This document shows, one piece after another, positions 12,377-24,302 of a stretch of 64,000 nucleotides of DNA. The DNA is taken from positions 1,240,001 to 1,304,000 of the forward strand of contig JARUPY010000537.1 of the NCBI GenBank assembly GCA_029817715.1, given 5' to 3'. Source of the stretch: Melastoma dodecandrum (Eukaryota; Streptophyta; Magnoliopsida; Myrtales; Melastomataceae). The notes beneath the pieces were generated by a model. That model was not told the DNA's origin. It worked only from the letters and a program-made list of their open reading frames with translations, and made no database searches. Within the stretch, counting starts at the first letter, position 1. Every line of letters starts with the position of its first letter. Made by a program: the position numbers and the translations under genes.

Positions 12377-13232
12377 ACCCAACCTTGACTTTCTAATAAT
12401 TTAACAAAAGCTAAAATCGATTTATCATCAAAATGGTGATGTTCATGAACGACATGTTTCCTTTTTATAATAAAAATAAATCACTTGGATTTGTTGATGC
12501 GGATCTACAACAGAGAATTGGTCAGTAAAAAAAAGTGGATGTGTTCAAATTTCAACCACAATACTATGTATCAGACATGGAGATATAACAAATAATCATT
12601 AGTTAAATATCCAAAGAGTATTTTCAGTGGAAATTAAAAATTTTGTGATCAAAGAAAAGTGGAATTATTTCTCTATTTTTTGGTAATAAATGATTTCTCC
12701 CAAATTGTCTGATGAGAATTCAGGAAAATAATCAAAGGTGATGCGATGAATCAACTAAACATGATAATGCAGATGATTTTAATTAAATGTAGATAATGAC
12801 AAATAAAATAAAATAAAAATTCGTCACTTTCTAATTAATAAAAGAAAATGAATTTTGAATGGGTTTTGTTAATTTTTTACTTAAAAAATAATCATTTAAA
12901 GAAAACAAAATGAAAGAAATTTATTGGGAAAATTTGGGGTATTATAGCTGCCCTTTTTGCAAGGAAATCTGGATGAAGATTTTTACCCCAAATTGTGGAT
13001 TTAAGGTATTCTTGATAAACCTGTATTTTGGGGTCTAACCAAGAAAGCTGTTAGTAATGAACGAGACTCCGTGAAATACGGGAATAATGAAATATGTGTG
13101 ATCACAACACCCATGAATGTCATTATTTATTTTGATGAAGCTTATTAGGATCAATTTTTAGCGAGAACAGAGAGAATAATTAAAATTTTATTAATGACTA
13201 AGCTATTGGCGTGATGAATAATGACTGCCCAA
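12377..13232. other. AT-rich upstream region of the TNL
   Basis: No gene. Low-complexity A/T runs. It would contain distal promoter sequence of the gene at 13368, but I see no element I can defend. Confidence 0.5.
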
Positions 13233-13240
13233 TATAAAAT
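13233..13240 (+). promoter_or_regulatory. Candidate TATA box of the TNL gene
   Basis: TATAAAAT lies 128 bases upstream of the ATG at 13368. Between them is a CA-rich, CT-rich leader (ACAACCATTCTCC, CACCAAAAGAGAG) typical of plant 5' UTRs. The assignment rests on position and sequence only. Confidence 0.4.
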
Positions 13241-13367
13241 TTATGAGTGACGTGACCTCATACCTAATGCAACAACCATTCTCCGTCTTTATCTCTCAAT
13301 TTAAACACCAAAAGAGAGAAAAGCAACCACCAATATACACAACAAAAACTCAAGGAAGAAATCTTCT

Positions 13368-16300
13368 ATGGCAGGTGTCGGAGGAGGCGGCTGCGGTGGA
13401 AGCAACTACGACGTGTTCATAAGCTTTCGAGGTCCTGATACCCGGCAAGGCTTTGTAGATTTCCTCTATGAGCACATGACGCTCTGCGGGATCCGTGTCT
13501 TTGTAGACAAGGAGAGGATACGTGTTGGGGAAGAAATAGAGGAGGAGATTATGGATGCAATCTGTGACTCCAAGATCTGCATGCCCGTCTTCTCTAAAGG
13601 TTATGCTTCTAGCAAATGGTGCCTCCTTGAACTAGAAGAATTTATGAAGGGTCGCGTTGGACAAGATGTCATGCCTGTCTTTTATGACGTGACTCCAGAC
13701 GATGTCGAACTCAAAACTAGAATGTATAGCAAACCTCTGACGAACCTGCAGAAAAAGCATGGCAAAGAGAAGGTGGATCGATGGAGGAAGTGTCTCAAAG
13801 ACGCTTGTAAGAGGCAGGGATGGAACTTAGCAGAGTACACAGGGTAATCCCAAATCGAAACTATTTTAGCTTTTTTATTTGTTTTAGAAACTGCATGTTA
13901 AGTCCTTCGAATAGGCGCGCCAATTTCATTACTGACTATGATGCAAACAAATGAAATGACCTTACAGACAGGGAAAGCTTATCAGTAAAATAACACAAGA
14001 AGTGCTGTTCAACACTAGAAAGAGAAACATGAGCCTATCGAATCCTATCGTGGGGATCGAGGGTCCAGTTAAGGAAATCAAGGAGCTTCTAGATGGCCAC
14101 ATCGATCGCGTCCGGTTTGTTATAATCCACGGCATGGGGGGCATTGGAAAGACTACCCTCGCTAAAGTTATATTTAATGAGGTCTCCCCAGAGTTTCAAG
14201 GATGTAGCTTTCTAGAGAATGTTCGTGAATCCTCACGCGGCAGCGTTATCACCAAACTGCAGCAACAGATAATGGATGACATCTTTCGAATGTCCGTCAA
14301 TATCCACAATGTGGATTATGGAATGAATGAAATCAGAGAAAGGTGCAGAAACAAGAAAGTTTTACTAGTTCTCGATGACGTCGATGACAGTGATCAAATT
14401 CAGAAGTTGGCCGGGATGTTTAGTTGGTTTGGAAGAGGAACTAGAATCATTGTCACGACAAGAGACAGCAATGTCATTCCTAATGAATTATCGATGGATA
14501 TGAAGGAAAAAATGCTCGGTGATATTTGCTTTTATAAAATGCGAGCAATGGATTGTCAGCATGCAACCACCCTTTTTAAAAGGCATGCTTTTGGTGCTGA
14601 TGAATATGTATTCGACGATGATGACCTTCTCCAGAAAATTGTATTATCGGCGGACGGGCTTCCTCTTGCCCTAAGGGTTGTGGGTTCGCATTTGTTTGGC
14701 CAAACAATGGAAGTATGGACAGAAACTTTGGCAATGTTGAAGAAAGCACCACATGGAGATGTTCTGAGTGTGTTGATGATTAGTTACGAATCTTTGGAGG
14801 ATAATGAGAAGGAACTCTTTCTCGACATCGCTTGCTACTTCCGTGGGATGTGGGATCGACATCCTATGCTTTTCTGGGAATCTGTCAATCTGCATCCTGT
14901 TAATGGATTGAAAACTCTGCTCCATAAGAGTCTAATTGAAAAAGATGATGAAGGTAGAATTTGGATGCATGATCAATTGAGAGATCTTGGGAGAGAAATT
15001 GTCCGTAGGGATGGAAAACATACGCGAATATGGGAACAAGAGGAAGGCCTCCACATGGTACTAGATGAAAAGGTAATATAATTCGTGAATGTACAACTTA
15101 TTTGGGAATCTTGAAATGATTATCCTTCGTGACATGATAATATGACCACACTGCCAATGGGGATTTCATGTATTGTAATTTCTTGTGGAGTTTCGCAGGG
15201 AACCAGTGACGTAGTCTTACTTGATATGGGAGAATTGTCTACAAGTTACGAATTCAAAAAGGATGGATTTGAAAAGCTAGTGAATTTGAGGATTCTTCGA
15301 TTAAGCAAGGGAAGCTTCGTAGGAGATTTCAGCAGTTGTTTTAAACAATTAAGGTGGTTCTTTTGGAGTTCCTTCCCCTCCAAATTTGAAGCACAAAACT
15401 TCAATCTGCCCAATCTCATCGTACTTCACATACAAAATACGGATGTTGATGAGAACTGGACAGGATGGAAGGGATTACTGGTAAGTTTCTTCTTTTGACA
15501 CATAATTATTTTCATTTGACGCATCCTTTTTATACATGTAATTTTTGTACCACTAATCAAATTTACTTTTTTACAGGGGAGTAACTTAAAGACTTTGCTT
15601 TTACATTATTGTTGCGGATTAACTAGGACGCCAAACTTCTCGACATGCTTAGCATTAGAAGAGATGTGTCTTCGTTTCTGTGATAAGTTAACAGAAATAG
15701 ACGGATCAATCGAGAAGCTAGATCAGCTTACTGATTTGACAATAACTGGATGCGCAAATCTTAAAGGTCTGCCTCCAGCGATGTCGTCTCTTAAAAGAAT
15801 GATTGTGTGGGGGGCTACACAAACCAACTTTCAAGAAGAATTCCATGTGTCTGCTAGATTCGACGATATTAAAATGTTATGTCATCTGGCTATTGAAGGT
15901 CTGGGGTTGAGGCGGATGCCGGAAGGAGTAGGCCAACTAAAACTGCTCAAGTACCTGTCATTTGATGGATGTCGCGATATGACTAGTCTACCAGAATCGG
16001 TGTGGGAACTAGAGTCACTCGTGGAGTTGAAACTTAGCAGAACCGGGATTGTGGATCTATCTGGCCTGATTGGAAACATGAGGGAATTGAAAGTTCTTGA
16101 TATTTCTTGTACAGAAATTAAGATGTTGCCCAGGGATATTTGTAGCTTGACAAAGCTAGAAGAGTTAAATGTCAGCTCCTGTGAGCGCATGGAGCAAATT
16201 CCAAGTGAAATTGAGAGTCTCCTCTCACTCAGAATCTTGGACTTGCAGGGCACAAGCATCTCTGAATTACCATCTGCAGTTGATCGATTGTCTAATCTCC

Positions 16301-17196
16301 AGTGTCTTAATATGGAATCTTGCGGGAAGCTGAGAAGAGTCGGGAAGCTTCCGGCCAGTTTGTCCGAGTTAAGACTCCCGTATTTTTCACTTGAAGACAT
16401 TCCAGATCTTTCCAACTTAGTAAATTTGCGTATTTTGTCACTTCTCAGCAACGGAGCTTCATTTTTCTCTGAAGATTTCCCACAAACAGATGATGAACAA
16501 GGAAGATGGGACATTTCGTGGGTTAATAACTTATGTCAGCTTAAAAGATTAGTAATTGAAGTACCGGCTGTTATCATCAACCGCCTAAAGTTTGATTTCG
16601 AGTCATTTCCAGCTGCTGAATTGGTAATATCTTGTTCAGATGCACAATCTTTATCCCAGCTTCCCCAAAATTTGTCCACATTAGTCCTAACAAATTTCAG
16701 GGCTGAATCCTTACATTTTTCGCCCTATGAAAACTTGAAGAACCTGTCCGTATTGAAAATCCAGAGATTGTTGACAGAAGAAATTGATCTTGGAGGCTTT
16801 GAGTCGCTGGTAAATTTGAGTGAGATTTATTTGGTGAGTTGCGAATCTCTCATGCGGCTATCCATTTCATCTTGCCCGCCGAAACTAGATTTACTGGAGA
16901 TAATTGGTTGCTCGAAGCTTGTCGATATTTCAGGTCTGGATAGGATGGAATCATTACATGAGTTAATTATTTTCAACTGCGACAGTTTGCTGAGGCTACC
17001 TGATCTATCCAATTTACTGAAAATTAAAGGCTTATATATTTTTGAGTGTAATTCCATGGAAAGTATACCTGCACTGCCAAGCACGGAGCACCCCATCACC
17101 TTAGGTATTATAGACTGCAGGCTGTTGCCTGGCTTTTGGGGTCCTCATAATCTTTACCGGGGGGTGAAGCGAGCAAGGTGCACCCCATCAATATGA
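13368..17196 (+). CDS. TIR-NBS-LRR (TNL) disease resistance protein, four exons
   Basis: Predicted exons are 13368-13843, 13968-15072, 15199-15480 and 15577-17196. All introns are GT-AG and all joins keep frame, giving 1160 residues. The TIR domain (about 15-150) has YDVFISFRG and SKWCLLELEEF, which includes the glutamate used by TIR NADases. NB-ARC has the P-loop GMGGIGKTT (about 213), kinase-2 VLLVLDDVDD with the TNL-type final Asp (about 287), RNBS-B IIVTTRD (about 316), GLPLAL (about 388) and MHD in WMHDQLRDLGREI (about 491). LRRs fill about 530-1130. By family knowledge it is a cytosolic or nuclear immune receptor that acts on effector recognition, with NAD-derived signals passing through EDS1. 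The first three exon ends match the classic TNL layout. Oddity: a 92-bp tandem duplication overlaps the end and changes the C-terminus. The ligand is unknown. Confidence 0.93.
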
Positions 17197-17260
17197 CTAT
17201 AGTAAACTGCGGGATGCTGCCTGACTTTGTTGGTCCTCATAATCTTTATCAGGGGGTGAA
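17091..17260 (+). repeat. 92-bp tandem duplication across the TNL stop region
   Basis: CCCCATCA starts at 17091 and again at 17183. ACTGC starts at 17114 and 17206. TCCTCATAATCTTTA also occurs in both units, so the period is 92 bp. Since 92 is not a multiple of three, the second unit is out of frame and the protein ends inside it. The related fragment at 22380-22464 has one unit only and ends in a different short tail. Confidence 0.85.
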
Positions 17261-17430
17261 GTTGGTTGGGAATATCAAAGGACATATGAATTGGATATTG
17301 ATAATTGGATCGTACTACTGCATGAGACCTCTGAGGTATTTGCCTTTTGTGCAATGGACGCAGTGGATCATGAACATGCACTGCCCTTTTTAAAGGAATG
17401 GTTTTGGTGCTGATGAAAAGTCATTAGTCG
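17261..17430 (+). pseudogene. Scrap of NB-ARC sequence downstream of the TNL
   Basis: CATGCACTGCCCTTTTTAAA followed by GGAATGGTTTTGGTGCTGATGA matches the NB-ARC coding stretch at about 14565-14605 (residues LFKRHAFGADE) of the TNL just upstream. Here it lies behind the LRR end, in the wrong place and without an open frame. The same scrap follows the LRR fragment at 22577-22640. So the rearrangement predates the duplication of this 3' block. Confidence 0.6.
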
Positions 17431-18683
17431 CCACCAAGGCTGCCGTGGCAAAACAGGATCCAGCTGAAGCTCCTGAATGAGTCCTCAACTCCAGCAATGC
17501 CTTGTTCGAATTCCTGCGTAGAAACATTTCCAAGTAGGATTCACTAGGTTGATAGATGGCTTGGAATGCTTATCCTCTCTCGGTTTCTGCAGACGAACGA
17601 CTTGAACTTCGCCCGCACCGATCATTATCTGGATCAAGATCCGTTTTACAGACGCGAACCTCTTGTATCATGATGAAGTTGTTACCAGTGTGTTTTTCTT
17701 TGAAATTGGATTGACAAAGCTGTTGTGGACATGTGTCGATATACGTCCTATTTGGCAGTGAGTTCACCGTTATCATTAGCTTGCTGGTGCTTGATTTCGC
17801 TGTTGCCGAGTCCTTGACCACGCATGACTATTACTGAAGCATTTGTCTTTACTCGTACTCTATTCTTTCACTATGCAATTTTTACCTGCATCCTTGAGTT
17901 GCGGTTGTGTGACTGTTTCTGATCTGATCATCATCGAATAGCCTTGACTGCCAATACCGAACTATCCTTGCTCAATTGCCTCATTGATGGATCGTTCTGT
18001 AATTCTGGTGATGATCTCCTTTAGTTGGCTGTGGTTTTTGTTATGGATTTGTACTTTTTTATATGCAAAGACTTGCTGCGACGTACCATAGTCATCGATA
18101 ATTTATCTAAATTTTTGTTAATCATTTATCAATCACATGTAACTTAGATTAATTAAACGTAAGTTTGTATACTCAATTAAATCATATTTCTAAAATGTAT
18201 GCATTTATATGTAGTTGTGTTAAAGTTTCGTGTCATTTACAATATTTCTTTACCTTTCCCTTTTCATGCTAGAGGGATTTTATGCCCAGATTTTAATTTA
18301 GTGCGATCTCCTTTATAGAGCCAATAGAAAATCTCTCTACTTTATCTTGATCAAATGAGAATTTTCTCCCATCGTTAGATTTTTTGAATGCTCAAGCTAT
18401 AGTATTTTTCTTTATTAATGGCTCATAAATTGTTGGTTCTACTTTCACATTTTTCCACTTCTACCCAAGATGGCTCTACGTGGCAACTCCTAGTAGAATG
18501 AAATTCCTTGGGAAGATGATGATATGCAGTTGCTCTCCTCGACTGTTCATGGAAATCCAAAAATTTTCGCCTTGGAGATTTTTCCTTAGCTCGAGAGTGA
18601 GAGAATTCTGAGCCAATTCAAGTTGATCTTTCTAAGCTATTATAGTTTTATATTTAAGTAGATTATTCTTAAATTTCATAAAA
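17431..18683. other. 3' flank of the TNL, partly duplicated downstream
   Basis: 17431-18050 has no credible gene but matches 22640-23340 closely (GCTGCCGTGGCAAAACAGG, TTATCTGGATCAAGATCC, CTCTTGTATCATGATGAAG). 18050-18683 is AT-rich with nothing recognisable. Confidence 0.6.
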
Positions 18684-20400
18684 AAAGCGTTACACTAAGA
18701 GGCGGTGAATTAGTGTTAAAGTCCAATTAAAGATTACTCTTTTTCAACAAACCTCGCGGTGTAAGAAAGCTTATCTATAATAGAACCGTAGAGACAGGTT
18801 TCTATAAGACAGAACGTACGAATGTGATTGCAATATTTGTTTAATTCACGCAAAACTTTTTATAGTAGTTCAGCAACTTGCTTACGTCCACTCTTCCCCC
18901 GGAATTTGGATGGTATTCATTCAGACTTAACTTCATAACAATTACAGAAGATGATCAACAATAGACCTTTTATAACACAGACTAGAAGGTTCTACACCAC
19001 AGAAGACTGAATGGCATAGTACAGGCCATAATGTTCTGTACCGAATGTGTCAACTCTCTATAGCATAGATCAAGAGATTTTGTACCAAATGTATCAACCC
19101 TCTATATCACAGATCCAGAGATTCCGTACCAAATGTGTCGACCCTCTATATCACAGATCTAAAAGGTTATGAACCAAAGATGACTTGGTTTCAAAGCACA
19201 GACCGTAAGGTTCTATACTACAGGTGACTGATTTTCAAAGTGCAGACTGTAAGGTTCTATACTATGGTAACTGAGTAGCACACGTTAGTGTGTCTAACAA
19301 AGGTAAACAATGTGCAATCCCCTCAAGGACAACAACTTCGTGGTGTACCCCACGCGAGCACATAAAGAACTCTACGCAAACAGAAAATGTCCCATGTCCA
19401 AGGATGGATTTTCATCCTGGCGGGTCCACACGACCAATACGATCTTCTCGATATAGCGACTACATGGCGAACTCAGCACGCAGCAAACCATGCGTGCTTG
19501 TGTAGTCCCTCACCTACTGTGCTCCTGGGGTTCTGTCCTTCTTTTCGGCCCACTGCACGTTGGCCACGCCAGCCTCCAGTAGCACTTCCCACCAACGTCT
19601 CCTTCAGCTTCCAACCAAGTCCCTTGTGGCTCCCAAGTCACTCTCTCAGAAGATTTCACCAATGATGGAGCCTTCTGCAGCTAACGCTCCTCATGTGACT
19701 AACTCTAACTCAAACTCAAACAAAAAATACAAGCTCTCAGTACATGCTCTCTAGATTTACAGAAAAGGAATAATACAATGGATAATGAGAAACCTGGATT
19801 AGTGGTTTTACTTATTCAAGAAAGTCAAGTTAAAACTAGAAGGTAATGTTCACAATCAACCTTCTGCAAGACAAGGAAACTAAGAATCAGTTAATAAAAT
19901 ATTATTTATTAACAAATTTGTCACTCTCGTGCATATATACATTTAGGTAATCAAATCATATCATTTAATATATGATAGATTTCCCATGTATATTGCGCTA
20001 CAGAAGGTTGTGACTGAATCTGGTCAGCACCCTTATGTAAAAATAAAAATAATCTAATATTAATTTTCAAATCGATAAAGACCGAAACCATTTTGTTATG
20101 CACACTCAAATGAATGTGCCTAGACAGATGGTAATGATTGACATCACAAATAACGGTCTTTAGGTGGTCGTATGAATCCATAGAAGGTTGTAAACAACCA
20201 TACATAACATTTTCATATATAGAAGATTATATTTCATTCTATGGGAAATATTATCATGGAGTTATTTAGAAACGTAGTCCATTCAATTTGATCATACTAA
20301 TATCTTGATCAAATCGTTTTTATTTCGTAATTAAACAATCATTTAATTACAAAAATATTTTTTATAAAAAGTCATCAACGTGAGAAGCTTCTGTAGAGTA
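18684..20400 (-). repeat. LTR-family repeat, minus orientation, long copy
   Basis: It begins with GAATTAGTGTTAAAGTCCAA, followed by CCTCGCGGTGTAAGAAAGC, GACAGAACGTACGA, TTTTTATAGTAGTTCAGCAA and TACGTCCACTCTTCCC. Then come imperfect units of about 50 bp (19000-19270) around AGGTTCTATAC, a GC-rich stretch (19390-19700), and an AT-rich end with ATAGAAGATTATATTTCATTC. The same order is seen at 43256-44235 and in part at 57097-58640. The AT end matches ATATATAGAAGATTATA in the second copy. No coding frame for gag or pol is present. It is likely an LTR of a copia-type or non-autonomous element. Confidence 0.7.
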
Positions 20401-21029
20401 GATGTTTGACTTCTGTTACATAGAAGGTCAAGGCTCATCATCAAAACCTATTCAACAGAAAGTTCCTCGACTCTCTCATGGTGATTGTTTCATTCGAATA
20501 ACCTTTAACAAAGAAGACACCGAATCAAGACTGACAAATGCCTTTAAGAATTGGGTCTGCACCTCTATCCAATTCGAAAGAGTTAGTAGGAGGAAGTTTG
20601 CATCTCTTGGAGAGGTGATAAGGGTTGTTATTTGTTCCACATGATCACTTGTGCATGTCGAATTAGTGGTTGTCGAATGATTCTTAGTGAAGTTATGCTC
20701 TTATTTCCAAACCTGCATATGCTGCATTTTCATCCGATGTTACAGCCGACTTTACGTGTGCATAATTCACAATTCCACCGTTGGATTTTACTGATATTTG
20801 ACAAACATGCTTGTCATTAACTTGTTCGCTTAATGTGCCGTTGGATTTTAATTATCTTGATTTAGTAGAGACTTATGCTTGTTTCTTTGATTTCGAATTG
20901 TCTTTTTGATTTTGAAAATGAAAGTCAACTAATCATATTTATGTTTTCTTTGCATGTACATCACACATGTGACGACGAGAACTCTCTTGAAATTTCGATA
21001 ATCTTGAAGACGAAGATATATCAAAGGAG
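20401..21029. other. No gene recognised
   Basis: A short open frame at 20402-20644 has no motif I know. CCGTTGGATTTTA occurs twice (near 20779 and 20839). Nothing else is supportable. Confidence 0.45.
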
Positions 21030-21640
21030 CACGTATCAAACCGCGTAATTCCACCGCGGCTTAAAAACCGTCGGTTCGAAGATAAAACGGCCCCAACCAT
21101 CATTAAAGGTACAAAGGGGAGGTACGGGCCTCCCCGAATCATCTTTTAGGCCCACCTGTAACGGGCTACGGGCCCAAGTGCATAGGCCCGCAGTCACCGC
21201 CTTTCCCCGTCCCTTTGATCTAAATACTTCTTTGTGGTTGTTCGCATGATTTAGGCCTTAGGCTATATTGTCGTGTGTTGATTTTTTAAACCAAACAAAT
21301 ACGAGTTCAGGTCCAAAGCCCGAATCGGGTCCAACGCCCGTAAAACAGTGACACGAGTCCGGAGTCATGCCCGGATCGGGTCCAACGCCCGTTAACTAAA
21401 GGCAAACTTTTGGAGCAAACGCCACCTTTTCGCATGCTTAGAATTAAGAGTTAGTAAATAGGAATCCCCGAACCCAAACTCTGATTTTACGACTTAAATC
21501 AAACTTTTAAATAAGTCGGTGGCGACTCCGAATAAATGTTTCCAAAGTTAAAACTGAATCCCACTACCCTTTTTCAGAGCCATTTGGGGAGGTGACGGCT
21601 ACTCGAGCCGCTCCTTGGGCCCTCCCTGAAATTCGCAAGT
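21030..21640 (+). repeat. Dispersed repeat copy B (LTR-like)
   Basis: Partner of 6590-7150. It keeps GTGGCGACTCCGAATAA (about 21519) and ends near CAGAGCCATTTGGGGAGG. It differs from copy A by indels, including an insertion near 21240-21300, so this is an old pair. Confidence 0.7.
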
Positions 21641-21645
21641 GAGGC

Positions 21646-21876
21646 CTTAACGCAACGTTTCGCTCACCGCCTCTAGGGAACTGGAGACGGTTGGCGAAGC
21701 GTCCCGCAGACCCGTTTGCGAATCAAGGGAAGACCCAATCTTGGGGCCCCTTTCCGCAGCGTCCGGCGTTCGAGCCGCAACGCCGACCGGACTGGGCATC
21801 GGGGGAGCGGGCCCGGATCCTCGGGCTGCCTGAACCGCCTCGCGCGCCGCTAGGCCGGAAGAGCGCGCGTACAATC
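21646..21876 (+). repeat. GC-rich repeat fused to a TNL fragment
   Basis: Diverged partner of 9830-10105. It ends abruptly at about 21873, where TNL leucine-rich-repeat sequence begins. The base composition changes sharply at this junction, which marks a rearrangement breakpoint. Confidence 0.65.
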
Positions 21877-22464
21877 TTCAACCACCTGAAGTTTGATTTC
21901 GAGTCATTTCCATCCGCTGAATTAGTAATACTTTGTTCCAATGCACAATCTTTACCTCAGCTTTCCCTAAATTTGTCAACATTAGTCCTAGAATATTTCA
22001 GGGCTAAATTCTTACATTTTTCACGCGAAGGAAACTTGAAGAACATGTCCGTATTAAAAATCTTGAGATTGTTGAAAGAAGAAATTGATCTTGGCTTGAA
22101 GTGGCTGGTAAATTTGCATGAGATTTATTTCTGGGGTTGTGAATCTCTCGAGCGGCTATCCATTTCATCTTGCCCGTCGAAACTGGTTTACCTGATGATA
22201 TATTGTTGCTCGAAGCTTGTCGATATTTCAGGTCTGGATAATCTGGAATCATTACATGAGTTAGGAATTTTCACCTGCGACAGTTTGCAGAGGCTACCTG
22301 ATCTATCCAACTTACCGAAGATTAAGGCTTTAAGAATTCATGATTGCAATTCTATGGAAAGTATGCCTGCACTGCCTAGCACGGACCACCCTATCAAATT
22401 ATCTATTTTACGCTGCAGGATGTTGCCTGACTTTGTTGGTCCTCATTATCTTTATCAGAGGTGA
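21877..22464 (+). pseudogene. TNL leucine-rich-repeat 3' fragment
   Basis: Homologous to 16572-17170, the last third of the TNL exon 4. It reads LKFDFESFP, then LSQLPQNLS-like and SISSCPSKL-like repeats, and ends with a stop at 22462-22464. The frame is open over the whole fragment, about 195 codons. It lacks TIR, NB-ARC and the first LRRs, and an unrelated GC-rich repeat replaces them upstream. It has no proper start, so it is almost surely a pseudogene, though recently derived judging by the intact frame. It keeps the single-copy form of the C-terminus, whereas the main gene carries a 92-bp duplication. Confidence 0.8.
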
Positions 22465-23340
22465 AGATAGTTGGGAATATCGAAGGATGTATGAATTGGA
22501 TATTCAAAATTGGATCGTACTGCATGAAACCTCTGAGGTATTTGCTTTTGTGCTACGGGAGCAGTGGATCATGAACATGCACTGCCCTTTTAAAAGGAAT
22601 GCTTTTTTGGTGCTGATGAGTATTCATTCGTCGCCACCAAGGCTGCCGTGCCAAAACAGGATCCAGCTGAAGCTCCTGCGTGAGTCCTCATCTCCGGCAA
22701 TTCCTTGTTCGAATTCCAGCCTAGAAACATTTCCAAGGAGGATTGACTAGGTTGATGGATAGCTTGGAATGCCTATCCTCTCTCAGTTTCTGCAGACGAA
22801 ACGACTTGAGCTTCGCCAGCACCGATCATTATCTGGATCAAGATCCTTGTTACTGATGCGAACCTCTTGTATCATGATGAAGTTGTTACCAGTCCTTGAT
22901 CACACATGACGATTACTGAAGCATTCATCATGGCAGCTTTGCCTGATGTATTTGATTTTGGCCACGTTTGATTATGCCTATATCAGTTTCTATGATATAC
23001 CTTTGCGATTGTTACAGTCGGATGTAATTTGACAATCATTGGTGCCGTGTCTCTGTTAGCATCTGTACGGAAGGCAGCCATCATTCCATTACCACTTCAT
23101 TGTTCGATTGTTCTGTAATTTTGGCTGCAAATTGGCAGTTGAACCATTCATCTTTACTCTTACTCTATTCTGCAATTTTTAGCTGCATTCTTGAGTTGCG
23201 GTTGTGTGAATGTTGCTGATCTGATCATCGTCCATTAACCTTGACTGCCGATACTGAACTATTCATGCTTGATTACCTCATTGATGGATCGTTATGTTAA
23301 CTGCAGCTTCCCTAAGTCTGGTGATGGTCTCCTTTAGTTG
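22465..23340 (+). repeat. Duplicated 3' flank of the TNL
   Basis: Matches 17260-18050 in order, with gaps (a stretch near 17690-17800 is missing). It includes the misplaced NB-ARC scrap at 22577-22640. It shows that the LRR fragment was copied together with its downstream DNA. Confidence 0.7.
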
Positions 23341-23697
23341 GCTGTGGTTTTATTATGGATTTGTACTTTTTTATATGCAACCAGCATGCTTTCTTGGTCG
23401 TTTTTCACTTACTTATATTACATCGTTTAGATATTGCTTCTCCTTTTATGGTCTTATAAAAAAATGTAGAGCAACCATTTACTCTACTCTATTTCCTAGG
23501 TCATTAACGACTTAGACCACTAACTTCTATCAACATCCCGGACCACTTAATGCTTTGTCCACCTAACACACTTAATTCATATTACAAATTACCAAGACAC
23601 TTAACACCCACTCTTAATTTATAATCTTCAGAAACTTGTTGACCAACTCAAGCTTCACAGAAATCACTGTCTTTGTTAGAACACCAGTTGGCTGGTC

Positions 23698-23990
23698 CTA
23701 GGTATAAATAATCTTCATAATTATGTCCTTCTTCATCGCCATTTCTCAGATAAAGTGGTGGCGTAATTCAATGTTTCTTACCCTTTCATGAAACATGGGG
23801 TTCTTCGTCATTCCAATGACTAACTCATTATCACAAAATAATGTTGTTGGATGAGCAACTTTCTGTTGTAACTCTGGCAATAATCTTCTTAATCATATAG
23901 CTTCTTCACGAATTACTTCATTTGCTGCAATATATTCTGCTTCGTAAGATGATACTATTACAGTAGCTTGCTTCTTTGAACTCCGAGACA
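23698..23990 (-). pseudogene. Ty1/copia RNase H relic
   Basis: Read on the minus strand from 23988, the frame gives the copia RNase H signature: SSKKQATVIVSSYEAEYIAA, a CDNE block, MTKNPMFHERVR and an HHF ending. Two in-frame TGA codons and a terminal TAG interrupt it. Copia RNase H follows RT and is the last pol domain, so the sequence at 23480-23690 should be the element's 3' end and LTR start. No other copia domain is nearby. Too short to be listed as an open frame, but clear by motif. Confidence 0.85.
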
Positions 23991-24190
23991 AGGTGCTCTA
24001 TGATTCATATACATTAGGCGCTCTATATTATAAAATCTAAGAAAATTGGGATAGTAAAGTATAAAAGTTATAAAAAGGGGAAACTATACAAATATAACCT
24101 TGGGTGTGTTAATAGATCAATCCTAGAACAGTATCACCTAAAATTGTGCAGGAAAGAATTAGCAGTTAAATCATATCATATTAACAAAAG

Positions 24191-24250
24191 TTAATGTCAT
24201 AAATGGGGATGACCAAGTCCAAAAATAATATAATATATTAACAAAAGTGA
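24191..24250 (+). repeat. About 140-bp dispersed repeat, partial copy 3
   Basis: TTAATGTCATAAATGGGGAT and GACCAAGTCCAAAAATAAT match the units at 11013 and 12247. It sits 50 bases before a TNL LRR fragment, as though TNL upstream DNA had been joined to the LRR exon with the middle missing. Confidence 0.7.
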
Positions 24251-24302
24251 TTAATTGGGGAGCTACGTCAGCTTACTTGTCTGGCAATACAAGCATAGCC
24301 AA

